This document shows, in pieces, positions 1 through 7,986 of a stretch of DNA of 64,000 nucleotides (the first letter of the stretch is position 1; each line of letters starts with the position of its first letter). The position numbers and the translations under genes are program-made. The notes beneath the pieces are model-generated. The model was not told the origin of the DNA. It saw nothing but the letters and a program-made list of their open reading frames with translations, and did not search any database. The stretch is from the NCBI RefSeq assembly GCF_002797395.1, contig NZ_KZ454943.1:3695966-3759965 (forward strand), in the 5' to 3' direction. The stretch comes from Bacillus solitudinis (GTDB lineage Bacteria > Bacillota > Bacilli > Bacillales > Bacillaceae_D).

Positions 1-300
1 GAAAATGCGATTAAACATGGCATGAAGCAGCTAAAAAGCGATAGTTATATACATATTGCAATAATAAAGAAGCGAAAGTATGTAGAAATCTTGATTGCTG
101 ATAATGGTTTAGGAATTGAACATGAAAGAATTTTAGAGCTTGGAACTAACCAAGTTGCTTCAGATACAGGGACAGGTATCGGATTATACAATATTAACAG
201 GAGACTTGAAATGATGTATGGTGAAAAAAGATCGCTTAATATAGATAGTGAAAAAGGTGTAGGGACAACCGTATCGTTTTCCATACCGTCTATAAAGTAG
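1..300 (+). CDS. LytS-family sensor histidine kinase, C-terminal end (partial)
   Basis: The reading frame is open from the first base, so only the last 99 residues are present. It begins in the N box of a HATPase domain (ENAIKHG), followed by the G1 box (DNGLGI, around residue 38) and the G2 region (GTGIGLYNINRRL). This is the ATP-binding half of a histidine kinase. The combination with a LytTR-type regulator 18 bp downstream points to the LytS/BtsS class of membrane sensor kinases, where the missing N-terminal part would hold the membrane domain. Kinase and regulator genes form one operon. The ligand cannot be read from this fragment. Confidence 0.9.
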   Translation, partial: ENAIKHGMKQLKSDSYIHIAIIKKRKYVEILIADNGLGIEHERILELGTNQVASDTGTGIGLYNINRRLEMMYGEKRSLNIDSEKGVGTTVSFSIPSIK

Positions 301-318
301 TAGGAGGAGAAGAGTTAT

Positions 319-1050
319 ATGCAACCGATAACCACAGTTGTAATAGATGATGAGCTTTATAGTCGAGATGAGTTAACTTTTTTATTAGAAAAACATAAAG
401 ACATCAAAATTATTGGAGAAGCAGATTCGGGGGGGAAAGGCTTAGAAATCATCATCCGTAACGAGCCTGACCTTGCTTTTATCGATATTGAAATGCCACA
501 AATGTCAGGGTTGGAATTAGCGAAGGCTTTACAGAGTATGAAGAAGGTGCCGTTCATTATTTTTGCTACTGCCTACCCAGATTATGCTGTTAAAGCTTTT
601 AGAGTCCAGGCATTAGATTATATTCTGAAACCATTTAGTGAAGAAGCGATTGAGGAGACAATACAGTTGGTAAAGGAAAGGATGCGCAGTGGACATTCAC
701 GACAAGAAAATTCAGTGAAAATTGCTAAACTAGCAGTAGAGGAGGATGGGAGAATTGTATACATTTCCCCTGAGGACATCCTGTATTTATTTCGGGAGGA
801 TAGGGAAACTTTCATCTGTACTAAAGAATGTATGTATAGCGCGAGAATAGCAATAAAAGAAATAGAGGAAAAGCTTAAAGGGTATCCTTTTTTTCGCACG
901 CATAAAAGCTATCTAGTTAACCTTAACAAAATTGAACAGCTGATACCATGGTTTAATGGTGCTTTTCAACTAAAAATTGTTGGAAGGATGGAAGAAATTC
1001 CTGTAAGCAGAAATTATGTGAAAGCACTGAGACAAAAATTAGAATTATAG
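319..1050 (+). CDS. LytTR-family response regulator (LytT/BtsR-like)
   Basis: This 243-residue protein has a receiver domain (about 1-120) with the acidic pair DD at 10-11 and the phosphoacceptor Asp56 in FIDIEMP. The C-terminal LytTR DNA-binding domain (about 140-243) shows the typical FFRTHKSYLVNL segment. An AGGAGG-type site precedes the ATG. It follows the kinase directly and lies just upstream of a CstA-family transporter. In E. coli the homologous pair BtsSR senses pyruvate and controls the CstA paralogue BtsT, and Bacillus LytST controls pyruvate uptake. Control of the adjacent transporter is therefore likely here, and a double operator upstream of that gene supports it. A pyruvate ligand is inference. 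Confidence 0.93.
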   Translation: MQPITTVVIDDELYSRDELTFLLEKHKDIKIIGEADSGGKGLEIIIRNEPDLAFIDIEMPQMSGLELAKALQSMKKVPFIIFATAYPDYAVKAFRVQALDYILKPFSEEAIEETIQLVKERMRSGHSRQENSVKIAKLAVEEDGRIVYISPEDILYLFREDRETFICTKECMYSARIAIKEIEEKLKGYPFFRTHKSYLVNLNKIEQLIPWFNGAFQLKIVGRMEEIPVSRNYVKALRQKLEL

Positions 1051-1070
1051 TGCATCTTAGACCACCAAAT

Positions 1071-1101
1071 AAACATGTTAAGTACATTTTCTAACATGTT
1101 A
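1071..1101 (+). promoter_or_regulatory. Putative LytTR regulator double operator upstream of the CstA gene
   Basis: Two near-identical decamers lie exactly 21 bp apart: AAACATGTTA at 1071-1080 and TAACATGTTA at 1092-1101. The second is a perfect palindrome. Two sites two helical turns apart on the same face is the usual arrangement for LytTR regulators. The promoter-proximal copy ends about 10 bp upstream of a poor -35 region (positions 1112-1117), as expected for an activator site. Binding by the regulator at 319-1050 is inferred from position only. Confidence 0.6.
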
Positions 1102-1111
1102 TACCTAATCG

Positions 1112-1140
1112 ACCTATTTATTGAAACTTGACGCTATAAT
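1112..1140 (+). promoter_or_regulatory. Probable sigma-A promoter of the CstA gene, weak -35
   Basis: A consensus -10 box TATAAT lies at 1135-1140. The position 17 bp upstream (ACCTAT, 1112-1117) does not resemble TTGACA, so activator dependence is likely. The start codon is 35 bp downstream. Confidence 0.55.
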
Positions 1141-1153
1141 GAAAGCGTATTCA
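1140..1153 (+). promoter_or_regulatory. Catabolite-responsive element (cre) overlapping the CstA gene start site
   Basis: TGAAAGCGTATTCA matches the Bacillus CcpA cre consensus TGWNANCGNTNWCA at all but one position. It begins at the last base of the -10 box and covers the expected transcription start, where CcpA binding normally represses. The same 14-mer occurs at 35893-35906 upstream of a sugar-binding lipoprotein gene. Repression of a carbon-starvation transporter by CcpA is biologically reasonable. CcpA itself is not in the window. Confidence 0.65.
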
Positions 1154-1174
1154 ATAGAGGAAGGGGTGTGTTTT

Positions 1175-2617
1175 ATGATTACATTCTTAGTATCAATTGC
1201 TCTCTTAATTATCGGTTATTTCACGTATGGTAAGGTTATTGAAAAAATGTTCGTTATTAAAGAGTCACGACCTACTCCTGCATTTCGATTGAAGGATGGT
1301 GTTGACTATATCCCAATGGGGACGAATCGAAATTCCTTAATTCAACTCTTAAACATTGCGGGAGTGGGGCCTATTTTCGGTCCAATCATGGGAGCGCTTT
1401 ATGGTCCGGTCGCATTTATTTGGATTGTTGTCGGATGTATCTTTGCTGGTGCTGTTCATGATTATTTAACAGGAATGATTTCAATCCGAAATAAAGGAGC
1501 TCATTTACCACAGCTTGCTGGGAAATTTCTCGGAAAGACGATGAAACATTTTGTTAACTTAGTGGCTGTATTACTCTTACTACTTGTGGGTACAGTGTTC
1601 GTTACTGCACCAGCAGGATTGCTTTTCAATTTAATGAATGGATGGATTGCTTTAGGTGTCATTACAGGAGCTATTTTCATCTATTACATTTTTGCTACAC
1701 TCCTTCCAGTCGACAAGATTATTGGTAAAATTTATCCGATTTTAGGGGCACTATTATTGATTAGCGCTGTTGGTATTGGTAGCATGCTTATCATTACTGG
1801 AGCTCCAATTCCTGAATTAACCCTCCAAAATATGCATCCAGCTGGAACAGCGGTCTTCCCAGTCTTAATGATAACAATTGCGTGCGGGGCGATTTCTGGC
1901 TTTCATGCAACGCAATCACCAATCATTTCGAGGACGTTGCAAAATGAACAAAATGGAAGAAAAGTTTTTTATGGAATGATGATTGTAGAAGGAATTATCG
2001 CAATGATTTGGGCTGCAGCGGCAATGAGTCTATTTTTTGGTACAGATTTAAATGAATTAATTACAACAGGTGGGGCGGGCTTAGTTGTAAGCGAAGTGGC
2101 CTATACGTTACTTGGAGCAATTGGGGGTACCTTAGCAGTCCTAGGAGTTATCGTATTACCGATTACTTCTGGCGACACAGCCTTCCGTTCGGCTCGTATG
2201 ATTATCGCAGAATATATAAATATCTCCCAATTAAAAGTAATGAGCCGCTTATGGATTGCTCTTCCTTTGTTCGTGGTTTCATTTGTTCTTACCAATATGG
2301 ATTTCACAATACTTTGGAGATACTTTGGGGTCTCGAATGCAGCGCTTAGTGCGGTGGCCCTTTTTGTTGGAGCGATGTATTTAGCCATACAAAAGAAATT
2401 CCACTGGGTAGCAACAATACCTGCCACTTTTATGACCATGGTGACATTAACATTTATCTTTAATGCGCCTATCGGTTTCGGCTTATCGATGCCTGTTTCA
2501 TATATTGTAGCTATGATTGGAACAAGTATGATTCTTGGTTTATTCGCGTATAAAGTAAAGCTGAATCGTGATGAAACTGATTTTGAATTAGATGATGATA
2601 TAAACGACGCAGCATAA
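1175..2617 (+). CDS. cstA: CstA-family carbon starvation / peptide-pyruvate transporter, short form
   Basis: A membrane protein of 480 residues with about 12-13 hydrophobic segments. It has the CstA family features: the N-terminal YGKVIEKMF segment, the GTNRNSLIQLLNIAGVGPIFGP region and, in the middle, GFHATQSPIISRT. An upstream TTG at 1121 is possible, but the ATG at 1175 has the good ribosome site (GGAAGGGG) and a normal membrane N-terminus, so it is preferred. It is clearly shorter than E. coli CstA (about 700 residues), lacking the long C-terminal part. CstA/BtsT proteins carry pyruvate or peptides. The adjacent LytS/LytT-type pair and cre site suggest induction during carbon limitation. 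The substrate here is unproven. Confidence 0.9.
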   Translation: MITFLVSIALLIIGYFTYGKVIEKMFVIKESRPTPAFRLKDGVDYIPMGTNRNSLIQLLNIAGVGPIFGPIMGALYGPVAFIWIVVGCIFAGAVHDYLTGMISIRNKGAHLPQLAGKFLGKTMKHFVNLVAVLLLLLVGTVFVTAPAGLLFNLMNGWIALGVITGAIFIYYIFATLLPVDKIIGKIYPILGALLLISAVGIGSMLIITGAPIPELTLQNMHPAGTAVFPVLMITIACGAISGFHATQSPIISRTLQNEQNGRKVFYGMMIVEGIIAMIWAAAAMSLFFGTDLNELITTGGAGLVVSEVAYTLLGAIGGTLAVLGVIVLPITSGDTAFRSARMIIAEYINISQLKVMSRLWIALPLFVVSFVLTNMDFTILWRYFGVSNAALSAVALFVGAMYLAIQKKFHWVATIPATFMTMVTLTFIFNAPIGFGLSMPVSYIVAMIGTSMILGLFAYKVKLNRDETDFELDDDINDAA

Positions 2618-2620
2618 AGG

Positions 2621-2670
2621 AAAGAGGAAATCAAAAGGTTATCACACACCTTTTGATTTCCTCTTTATTA
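2621..2670. terminator. Bidirectional terminator between convergent genes
   Basis: A perfect 19-bp stem (2621-2639 with 2648-2666) encloses an 8-nt loop. It has A-rich and T-rich flanks and sits between the CstA gene and the HAD gene on the other strand. Confidence 0.85.
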
Positions 2671-2677
2671 TCAAAAG

Positions 2678-3502
2678 CTATTCCACAAGCGCTTCTTCTA
2701 CTAACACAAACTTCTCAATGATTTTTGCCACACCATCATTCATATTCGTGTCCGTTACATAATCTGCTTTTTCTTTAATATCATCAGGCGCATTTCCCAT
2801 AGCTACTCCCAAGCCCGCAAATTCGATCATGTCTAGGTCGTTATAACTATCGCCCACGGCAATAACTTCTTCCTTAGAAATTCCAAGTTTCTTAATAACG
2901 TGGTTTAAGCTAGTTCCTTTTGATATCCCTGTTTCTAAAAATTCTAAAAAGTATGGTTTCGAGCGCATGATACTAAACTGTCCTTTTAATTCCTCTTGAA
3001 GCTTTTCCTCAACTTTAATAAGCACTTCAGCTTCCTTAACCATAAGAACCTTCACGACTGGTTCTGTAATAGCTTCTTTTAAACTAGGAACTACGTGAAC
3101 CGGTAAACCGGTTATGTGGCCTTCAATATCCGTAAATTCATTAGCCTCGCCTGTCACAATTGTGTCACCAATATATGTATGAATCCAAACATTCTCTCTT
3201 TGACTCAATTCAATTAGACGATGAACGGTTTCAGGTGGTAGGGAGCTACTGAATACTTCTTCTTTGGTTTTATAGTTAATAATCTTTGCCCCGTTAAAAG
3301 ACAGGATATAACTCCCATAATCCGCAAGCTGCAGTTTATTTGCATAGTCATTCATTGCGTAAGTAGGTCTTCCTGAGGCTAGGACGACTTTCACTCCTTT
3401 TTCTTGTGCCTCCATTAATGCTTTGGTTGTGCGGGCGGAAATTGTATGGTCATCACGTAAAAGAGTATCATCCATATCAATAACAATCATTTTGTAAGTC
3501 AT
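2678..3502 (-). CDS. Cof-type HAD-superfamily phosphatase
   Basis: A 274-residue Cof/YkrA-like HAD hydrolase. Motif I is IDMDDTLL near the N-terminus, giving the nucleophile Asp and acid/base Asp. Motif II is LASGRPT. Motif IV with its lysine spans GISKG through GDSYNDLDMI, followed by GVAMGNAPDDIKEKADYVT, the usual C-terminal signature. The start at 3502 is chosen over an ATG at 3511 because the AAAGGA site is about 10 bp from the former and abuts the latter. Members dephosphorylate small phosphosugars, flavin nucleotides or PLP; the substrate cannot be predicted. It stands alone, convergent with the CstA gene. Confidence 0.9.
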   Translation of the reverse strand: MTYKMIVIDMDDTLLRDDHTISARTTKALMEAQEKGVKVVLASGRPTYAMNDYANKLQLADYGSYILSFNGAKIINYKTKEEVFSSSLPPETVHRLIELSQRENVWIHTYIGDTIVTGEANEFTDIEGHITGLPVHVVPSLKEAITEPVVKVLMVKEAEVLIKVEEKLQEELKGQFSIMRSKPYFLEFLETGISKGTSLNHVIKKLGISKEEVIAVGDSYNDLDMIEFAGLGVAMGNAPDDIKEKADYVTDTNMNDGVAKIIEKFVLVEEALVE

Positions 3503-3654
3503 GCTTAACATTCCTTTCAGATTCTTCTTTTAAGTATTACTGTACTATAAAAAGAGGCGTTCGTGTAGTCAAATAAATTTGAAATAAATGAACACGTTAC
3601 ACAAGCTACATTCATAGACTATAGGATAGTAATCTGAGATAGGGGGACAAGGCA

Positions 3655-4353
3655 ATGTATATTGATGCGTTAGCAAAGCTAGGAGTAGGCGGTTCCCATC
3701 CCGGGGGGCTATCTTTGTCAAAAGAATTGTTAGAAAGTCAAACTATTCATGCGCAAACGGAAATCCTTGATGTTGGCTGTGGAACAGGATTGACTTCCGT
3801 GTATTTGTATACTCATTTTAATTGCCGTGTTACAGCATGTGACAAGCATTTACTAATGATTAAGAAAGCTAATCAACGTTTTCAATTGGCGGATGTACCT
3901 GTTCATGCGACTTATGAAATTGCAGAAAGCTTGTCTTATCAAGAAGAAATATTTGACTTCGTCCTTTCTGAATCAGTTACAGCTTTTACTAACATATCCA
4001 AATCATTAGCAGAATACTACCGGGTATTAAAGCAGGGTGGGAAATTCATTGCAATTGAGATGTCTCATGATGAAACATTAGATGAAACGGAACTTAAGAA
4101 AATGGAACACTTCTATGGAATTAAGAACATACGAACAAGAAGCGAGTGGGTGGAAGATCTTAAAGCAAACGGTTTTTTAAATATAAAGGTTCAGCCGTTT
4201 CACGTTGATAAGTTACAAACAAATAGTGAATATGACTTTAATCCATCACCGGAACTTGGTCCTGAGATTTATGATACGATTGTTGAACATGAAGATTTAA
4301 TGTCAATATACCGTTCAAATATTGTTCCACTTATATTAACAGCAGAGAAGTAA
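3655..4353 (+). CDS. Class I SAM-dependent methyltransferase
   Basis: A 232-residue protein with the Rossmann SAM-binding motif I LDVGCGTGLTS (about residues 38-48), motif II region VTACDKH, and a motif IV-like segment FDFVLSES followed by LAEYYRVLKQGGKFI, typical of UbiE/Methyltransf_11 enzymes. An AGGGGG site precedes the ATG by about 8 bp. The acceptor substrate is not evident. The gene appears monocistronic, between the divergent HAD gene and the promoter of a Dabb protein gene. Confidence 0.88.
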   Translation: MYIDALAKLGVGGSHPGGLSLSKELLESQTIHAQTEILDVGCGTGLTSVYLYTHFNCRVTACDKHLLMIKKANQRFQLADVPVHATYEIAESLSYQEEIFDFVLSESVTAFTNISKSLAEYYRVLKQGGKFIAIEMSHDETLDETELKKMEHFYGIKNIRTRSEWVEDLKANGFLNIKVQPFHVDKLQTNSEYDFNPSPELGPEIYDTIVEHEDLMSIYRSNIVPLILTAEK

Positions 4354-4412
4354 ATCTTTTAATTTAGAACTGACAGAACATTTGTCGATGTTTCCAAAAA
4401 AAGATAAATTCA

Positions 4413-4441
4413 TTGAAATGCCCTCTCGTGTTCGATAAAAT
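4413..4441 (+). promoter_or_regulatory. Sigma-A promoter of the Dabb-protein gene
   Basis: TTGAAA at 4413-4418 and TAAAAT at 4436-4441 are separated by 17 bp. They lie 41 bp upstream of the next start codon. Confidence 0.6.
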
Positions 4442-4482
4442 AAGCAGGTAATTGATAAATGAGCACAGAAGAGGGGTAACAT

Positions 4483-4776
4483 ATGATACATCGTACGGTA
4501 TTAATTAAATTCTCAGAAGAAACTTCATCAGAACAGCTACAAGAAGTAATCGATCGTTTTAAGGCATTAAAGAATCAATTGGTTGGCATTGTCGAGATTC
4601 ATGCTGGTTTAAACCTGCAAGAAAAAAGTAAGGATTATCAAGTGGTTTTAAGTGTACGTTTTGAGGATCAGGCCGCATTGGATGTATACGTTCTAAATAC
4701 AGACCATCAAGCAGTTGCAGCATTTATTAAAGAAGTGGGGCGCGTTGATAGCATCGGCGTTGACTTTGAACTATAA
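4483..4776 (+). CDS. Dabb (dimeric alpha/beta barrel) domain protein
   Basis: A small 97-residue protein with the Dabb (stress-responsive A/B barrel) pattern. It starts with MIHRTVLIKF, continues with a helix, then IVEIHAGLNL, a second strand pair (YQVVLSVRFEDQAALDVY), and ends with a histidine near H-Q-A followed by FIKEVGRVDSIGVDFEL. The fold forms dimers, and members range from enzymes to stress proteins, so function cannot be assigned. The ribosome site GAGGGG precedes the ATG, and the gene is monocistronic with its own promoter and terminator. Confidence 0.85.
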   Translation: MIHRTVLIKFSEETSSEQLQEVIDRFKALKNQLVGIVEIHAGLNLQEKSKDYQVVLSVRFEDQAALDVYVLNTDHQAVAAFIKEVGRVDSIGVDFEL

Positions 4777-4781
4777 AGATG

Positions 4782-4820
4782 AGAAAAGACAGAGACCCAA
4801 AGTCTCTGTCTTTTCTTCAA
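4782..4820 (+). terminator. Terminator of the Dabb-protein gene
   Basis: A perfect 15-bp stem (4782-4796 with 4802-4816) has a 5-nt loop and T-rich right arm. Confidence 0.85.
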
Positions 4821-4934
4821 GATAAAACTGTCTAGGGTCGTCATACTGTACTGTCAAGGAACCTCAAAAAAACAATCGCTTATATGTATGCAGCTGCCTA
4901 GAATAGCCACCTAGCTTTATTAAAAGATAAGGGG

Positions 4935-6128
4935 TTATAAGAAATCGGTTACTCGTTCAAATTCTTCTAATGAACTATTGGACAAATCATAAACTTTTTT
5001 TAATCTAGGTTTGAACGTGTCTAAGTACTGAATCAGATTGGGGTCAAATTGAGTGCCACTACCCTCCTTTATCAAATTAATTGCTTCTTCAAACGATAAC
5101 GCATCCCTGTAAGCTCGATTTGAAGTCATTGCATCAAATGCATCTGCAATTGCTAGAACACGAGCATCTAAAGGAATGTCTTCTCCTTTAAGCCCTCTAG
5201 GATATCCCTCACCATCCCATCTTTCATGGTGATAAAGAACACCATGTGTTAAAAATTCTAAACCTGTAACTCGTTCAACCATTCGAGCACCAACAATTGG
5301 ATGGGTCTTGATGATTTCAAATTCTTCGTCTGTTAATTTATCAGGTGTTGTTAGGATGTTTTCAGGGATATTAATTTTTCCAATATCGTGAACCAACCCA
5401 CTAAGTTTTAATCGATTTAGGTTATGTTTTTCGTGATATTCTTTAAGACTTCTTCCAATTTCCACTGAATAGGTACTTACACGTTCACTATGCCCGAAGG
5501 TATACTGGTCTTTTGCTTCAATTGAAATAACAAAGCTTTTCACCGTTTGTTCAAGGGTGGTTTCTAAAGATTCAACGACAATATTTACTTGTTGATTATA
5601 AAGTTCAATTAACTTATTAAACAAAACATAACTAAAGCTTGTCACGATAATATATAAGAGAATCCGATTGGAAATATCAACACCGTCCACTGGATATAAA
5701 ATACTAGGAAAAAGAAATGAGATTGTAAAAAAGACAATTAACCCAATTAAAGAATAGCTAATTAGAAGTTTACGATTACAAAATAAAGAGACAATTAATG
5801 GCACTAAGAGGAAGTAACTCCACGATTCTCCATACCCAGAAGTGAAATATAAGCAGGTAATTAATAAAATTGAATAACTGATTAACACATGTGGTTGTAG
5901 GCGTGAGGGAATATACTTGAAATAATTTCTCAAAGTTAAAATGACAAGTAAACAACCTGCCAAATAAGGGATGTCTGCTCTTGAAAAGGGTAATTGGAAA
6001 TGGAGAAAAATAACATTCCAAATCAAACTAATTGACAAATATAAAATGATAATATTAAAAATATTTTGGGCTAATTTATTCTGATGTTTTATGACATAAG
6101 CTGATAAAAGTTTTTTCTTTTCATTCAT
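4935..6128 (-). CDS. Membrane HD-GYP domain phosphodiesterase (putative c-di-GMP hydrolase)
   Basis: A 397-residue protein. About 170 N-terminal residues form five or six hydrophobic segments, probably an input domain. A short coiled linker leads to an HD-GYP domain (about 190-375) with the metal-binding HDIGK motif (about 246), the HHERWDGEGYP signature (about 299) and DAFDAMTSNRAYR. HD-GYP enzymes open cyclic di-GMP or related dinucleotides. The catalytic motifs look intact. Translation starts at an ATG preceded by GAAGGCG. The gene is divergent, 171 bp from a LuxI/FeeM-like gene, so a shared signalling role is possible but only inferred. Confidence 0.9.
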   Translation of the reverse strand: MNEKKKLLSAYVIKHQNKLAQNIFNIIILYLSISLIWNVIFLHFQLPFSRADIPYLAGCLLVILTLRNYFKYIPSRLQPHVLISYSILLITCLYFTSGYGESWSYFLLVPLIVSLFCNRKLLISYSLIGLIVFFTISFLFPSILYPVDGVDISNRILLYIIVTSFSYVLFNKLIELYNQQVNIVVESLETTLEQTVKSFVISIEAKDQYTFGHSERVSTYSVEIGRSLKEYHEKHNLNRLKLSGLVHDIGKINIPENILTTPDKLTDEEFEIIKTHPIVGARMVERVTGLEFLTHGVLYHHERWDGEGYPRGLKGEDIPLDARVLAIADAFDAMTSNRAYRDALSFEEAINLIKEGSGTQFDPNLIQYLDTFKPRLKKVYDLSNSSLEEFERVTDFL

Positions 6129-6299
6129 TCAAGTCGCCTTCTCTATTAATTAAATATTTTAATTATATTTAACAAAATAATATCATATTCTATCAACGTT
6201 TGACAGTATTCAACATTTTATTTTAAGTTACTAGTAAAATTTTCCTTTCTTCATTATAGTAAAAGTGAAACACTACTATATTAAAAGGAGAGGTTACAA

Positions 6300-6914
6300 T
6301 TGCAAAAAGTTGAACAGTATTTTTATAGTAAAGCCGAGGGGGAGGTTAGGAATGAAGCAATTACACTACATTATAAGAGATATGAGGAAGTTGGATTTTT
6401 TAAAAATAATGAGGTTGATCCATATGTACAAGATTCGACATATTTCATTGCTGAAACGCCCGAGTTAGATAAAGTAGTTGGTGTTACTAGACTAATTATG
6501 ACGGAAGTTGATAAACTACCAACAATAGCAAACTTTTCAATTTTTGATATTGAGATGAGCAAGATACTCAAGCTAGATAAAAATCAAATAGCTGAGGTAA
6601 GTGCGTTTACAAAAATGCCACAACATGATGTTGGACTGGGAATGATCCGTACTATCATTCATTATTCACAAGATTCGAATGTGAAATATTGGATTTGTTG
6701 CATTGACCAACGGGTTTATAATTATTTTAAAAGAATGTTTAAGTTTCCTTTCCGAGTAATTGGCGAACCCAAGGTTTATTTAGGGTCAACAAGCGTCCCT
6801 TGCTTACTCGATATTAATGAAAGTTTATTAACGTTAAAAGATAAGAGATATCCATTATACGAATACCTAATCACACCACAAACATCAATAATGGCAGGAG
6901 TCGTTGAATCATGA
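6300..6914 (+). CDS. LuxI/FeeM-like N-acyl amino acid synthase family protein
   Basis: A 204-residue protein starting at TTG with a strong AAAGGAGAGG site. Its core resembles the acyl-homoserine-lactone synthase/FeeM branch of GNAT folds: a strand-rich half with VVGVTRLIM, then IAEVSAFTKMP, where LuxI enzymes have a conserved E-x-S-R, then a helix GLGMIRTIIHYSQ and the strand YWICCIDQRVYNYFKRM. The conserved Arg of the E-x-S-R motif is Ala here. The downstream E1-like gene overlaps by 4 bp, so the products probably act together. FeeM-type enzymes transfer acyl groups from acyl carrier protein to an amine. The actual substrates are unknown and the family call is by pattern, not by search. Confidence 0.6.
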   Translation: MQKVEQYFYSKAEGEVRNEAITLHYKRYEEVGFFKNNEVDPYVQDSTYFIAETPELDKVVGVTRLIMTEVDKLPTIANFSIFDIEMSKILKLDKNQIAEVSAFTKMPQHDVGLGMIRTIIHYSQDSNVKYWICCIDQRVYNYFKRMFKFPFRVIGEPKVYLGSTSVPCLLDINESLLTLKDKRYPLYEYLITPQTSIMAGVVES

Positions 6915-7672
6915 TAAAAGAACAATTTACACGTAATCTAGGGATCATGTCGGAAAAAGATATAGACAAGCTGCAAGGATCTCATATTGTGATTGCAGGT
7001 TGTGGATGCATTGGCGGATTTTCCGCAGAATTGCTTACTCGTATGGGAATTGGTAGTTTAACTTTGGCGGATCCTGATGTGTTTGATGAGTCAAACATCA
7101 ATCGTCAATGTGCCGCCACATTTCAAACGATTGGAATGAATAAGGCGACAGCGTTAAAAGAGCATTTGCTCACGATTAACCCAGAATTAAATATTCAAAC
7201 CTTTACGGATGGAGTTAATGAGGAGAATGTAAACCAATTTCTTGAAGAAGCTGATTATGTAATCGACGCCATTGATTACTTTGCATTTCCATATGCAGTG
7301 ATGCTTCATCGGGCTGCTCGTTCAAAAGGGTTATACATTATCACAGCAGCAGCTCTTGGGTTCGGAACAACTGTTTTGGCATTTGACCCTAACGGTATGA
7401 CGCTTGAGGAATATGTAGGAATGCCATTTGACTTGTCAATGGAACAAATGAGCAATATAACGTTTCCGGCTTCAGGGTATGCCAAGCAATTACCAAGCTA
7501 TATAACCGAAGAGAAAATTTCAAGTTGGTTAGAAGAACGAACCATTCCTACTATAAGTGTGGGACAAGCTCTAGGACCGGGAGTATTAGTCTCGAAAATG
7601 GTGCTACATCTTCTTGGTCGCAAGGAGCCTTCTTATATTCCAGATTCTTTTCAATTGCAATTTGAAGACTGA
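6911..7672 (+). CDS. ThiF/MoeB-like E1 adenylyltransferase without the late catalytic cysteine
   Basis: A 253-residue protein of the ThiF/HesA/MoeB fold. It has the nucleotide loop GCGCIGG (30-36), the DPDVFDESNINRQ segment with the arginine finger R65, and the D-x-x-D-x-F region (119-124) that holds the metal-binding aspartate. Its only cysteines are C31, C33 and C67. It lacks both the zinc CxxC pairs and the catalytic Cys in the second half of MoeB/ThiF, so an adenylation-only role is plausible. It starts within the stop of the preceding gene (ATGA overlap), implying translational coupling. No ThiS/MoaD-like sulfur carrier is encoded nearby. Confidence 0.85.
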   Translation: MIKEQFTRNLGIMSEKDIDKLQGSHIVIAGCGCIGGFSAELLTRMGIGSLTLADPDVFDESNINRQCAATFQTIGMNKATALKEHLLTINPELNIQTFTDGVNEENVNQFLEEADYVIDAIDYFAFPYAVMLHRAARSKGLYIITAAALGFGTTVLAFDPNGMTLEEYVGMPFDLSMEQMSNITFPASGYAKQLPSYITEEKISSWLEERTIPTISVGQALGPGVLVSKMVLHLLGRKEPSYIPDSFQLQFED

Positions 7673-7688
7673 TTAATTTCAACTTCAG

Positions 7689-7732
7689 AGGTGTGCCAAA
7701 GGGTTTGATAAGAACCTTTTGGTACCTTTTTA
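7689..7732 (+). terminator. Terminator after the E1-like gene
   Basis: An imperfect stem pairs GCCAAAGGGTT with AACCTTTTGG around a 6-nt loop, followed by a T-rich tract. Confidence 0.65.
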
Positions 7733-7735
7733 TCA

Positions 7736-7822
7736 TTAAAATGTATATGCTGAACCGACAATCACTAGTAAAATGAATAGAATAACGATAAGTGTAAAGC
7801 TGCTTCCGGTTGCGTAAGTCAT
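7736..7822 (-). CDS. YjcZ-family tiny sporulation/membrane peptide
   Basis: A 28-residue peptide. It starts MTYATGSSF and continues as a single hydrophobic helix (TLIVILFILLVIVG) ending SAYTF. This matches the YjcZ/DUF-type small proteins that many Bacillus species express in sporulating cells. A textbook AAAGGAGG site lies 7 bp upstream of the ATG, which strongly supports translation of this very short frame. It lies alone on the minus strand, facing the E1-like gene terminator. Confidence 0.85.
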   Translation of the reverse strand: MTYATGSSFTLIVILFILLVIVGSAYTF

Positions 7823-7986
7823 GACGAATTCCTCCTTTTAATCTTTACCTCACATGTGTATGTGTCCCTAAGTTAATTTGGCTGGGCTCTTATCATGCAA
7901 GAGTTTAAAGCGGGCTAATGTTATAATGAGCTCAGAAAGTAAAAAATGATACATCTTCTATTGAAGATAAGCGGAGTTGATAAAAG

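Noticed and set aside
2101-2649. Long minus-strand open frame of 182 residues within the CstA gene
   Set aside because: It is antisense to a clear transporter gene and its composition reflects the hydrophobic coding strand. No ribosome site is present.
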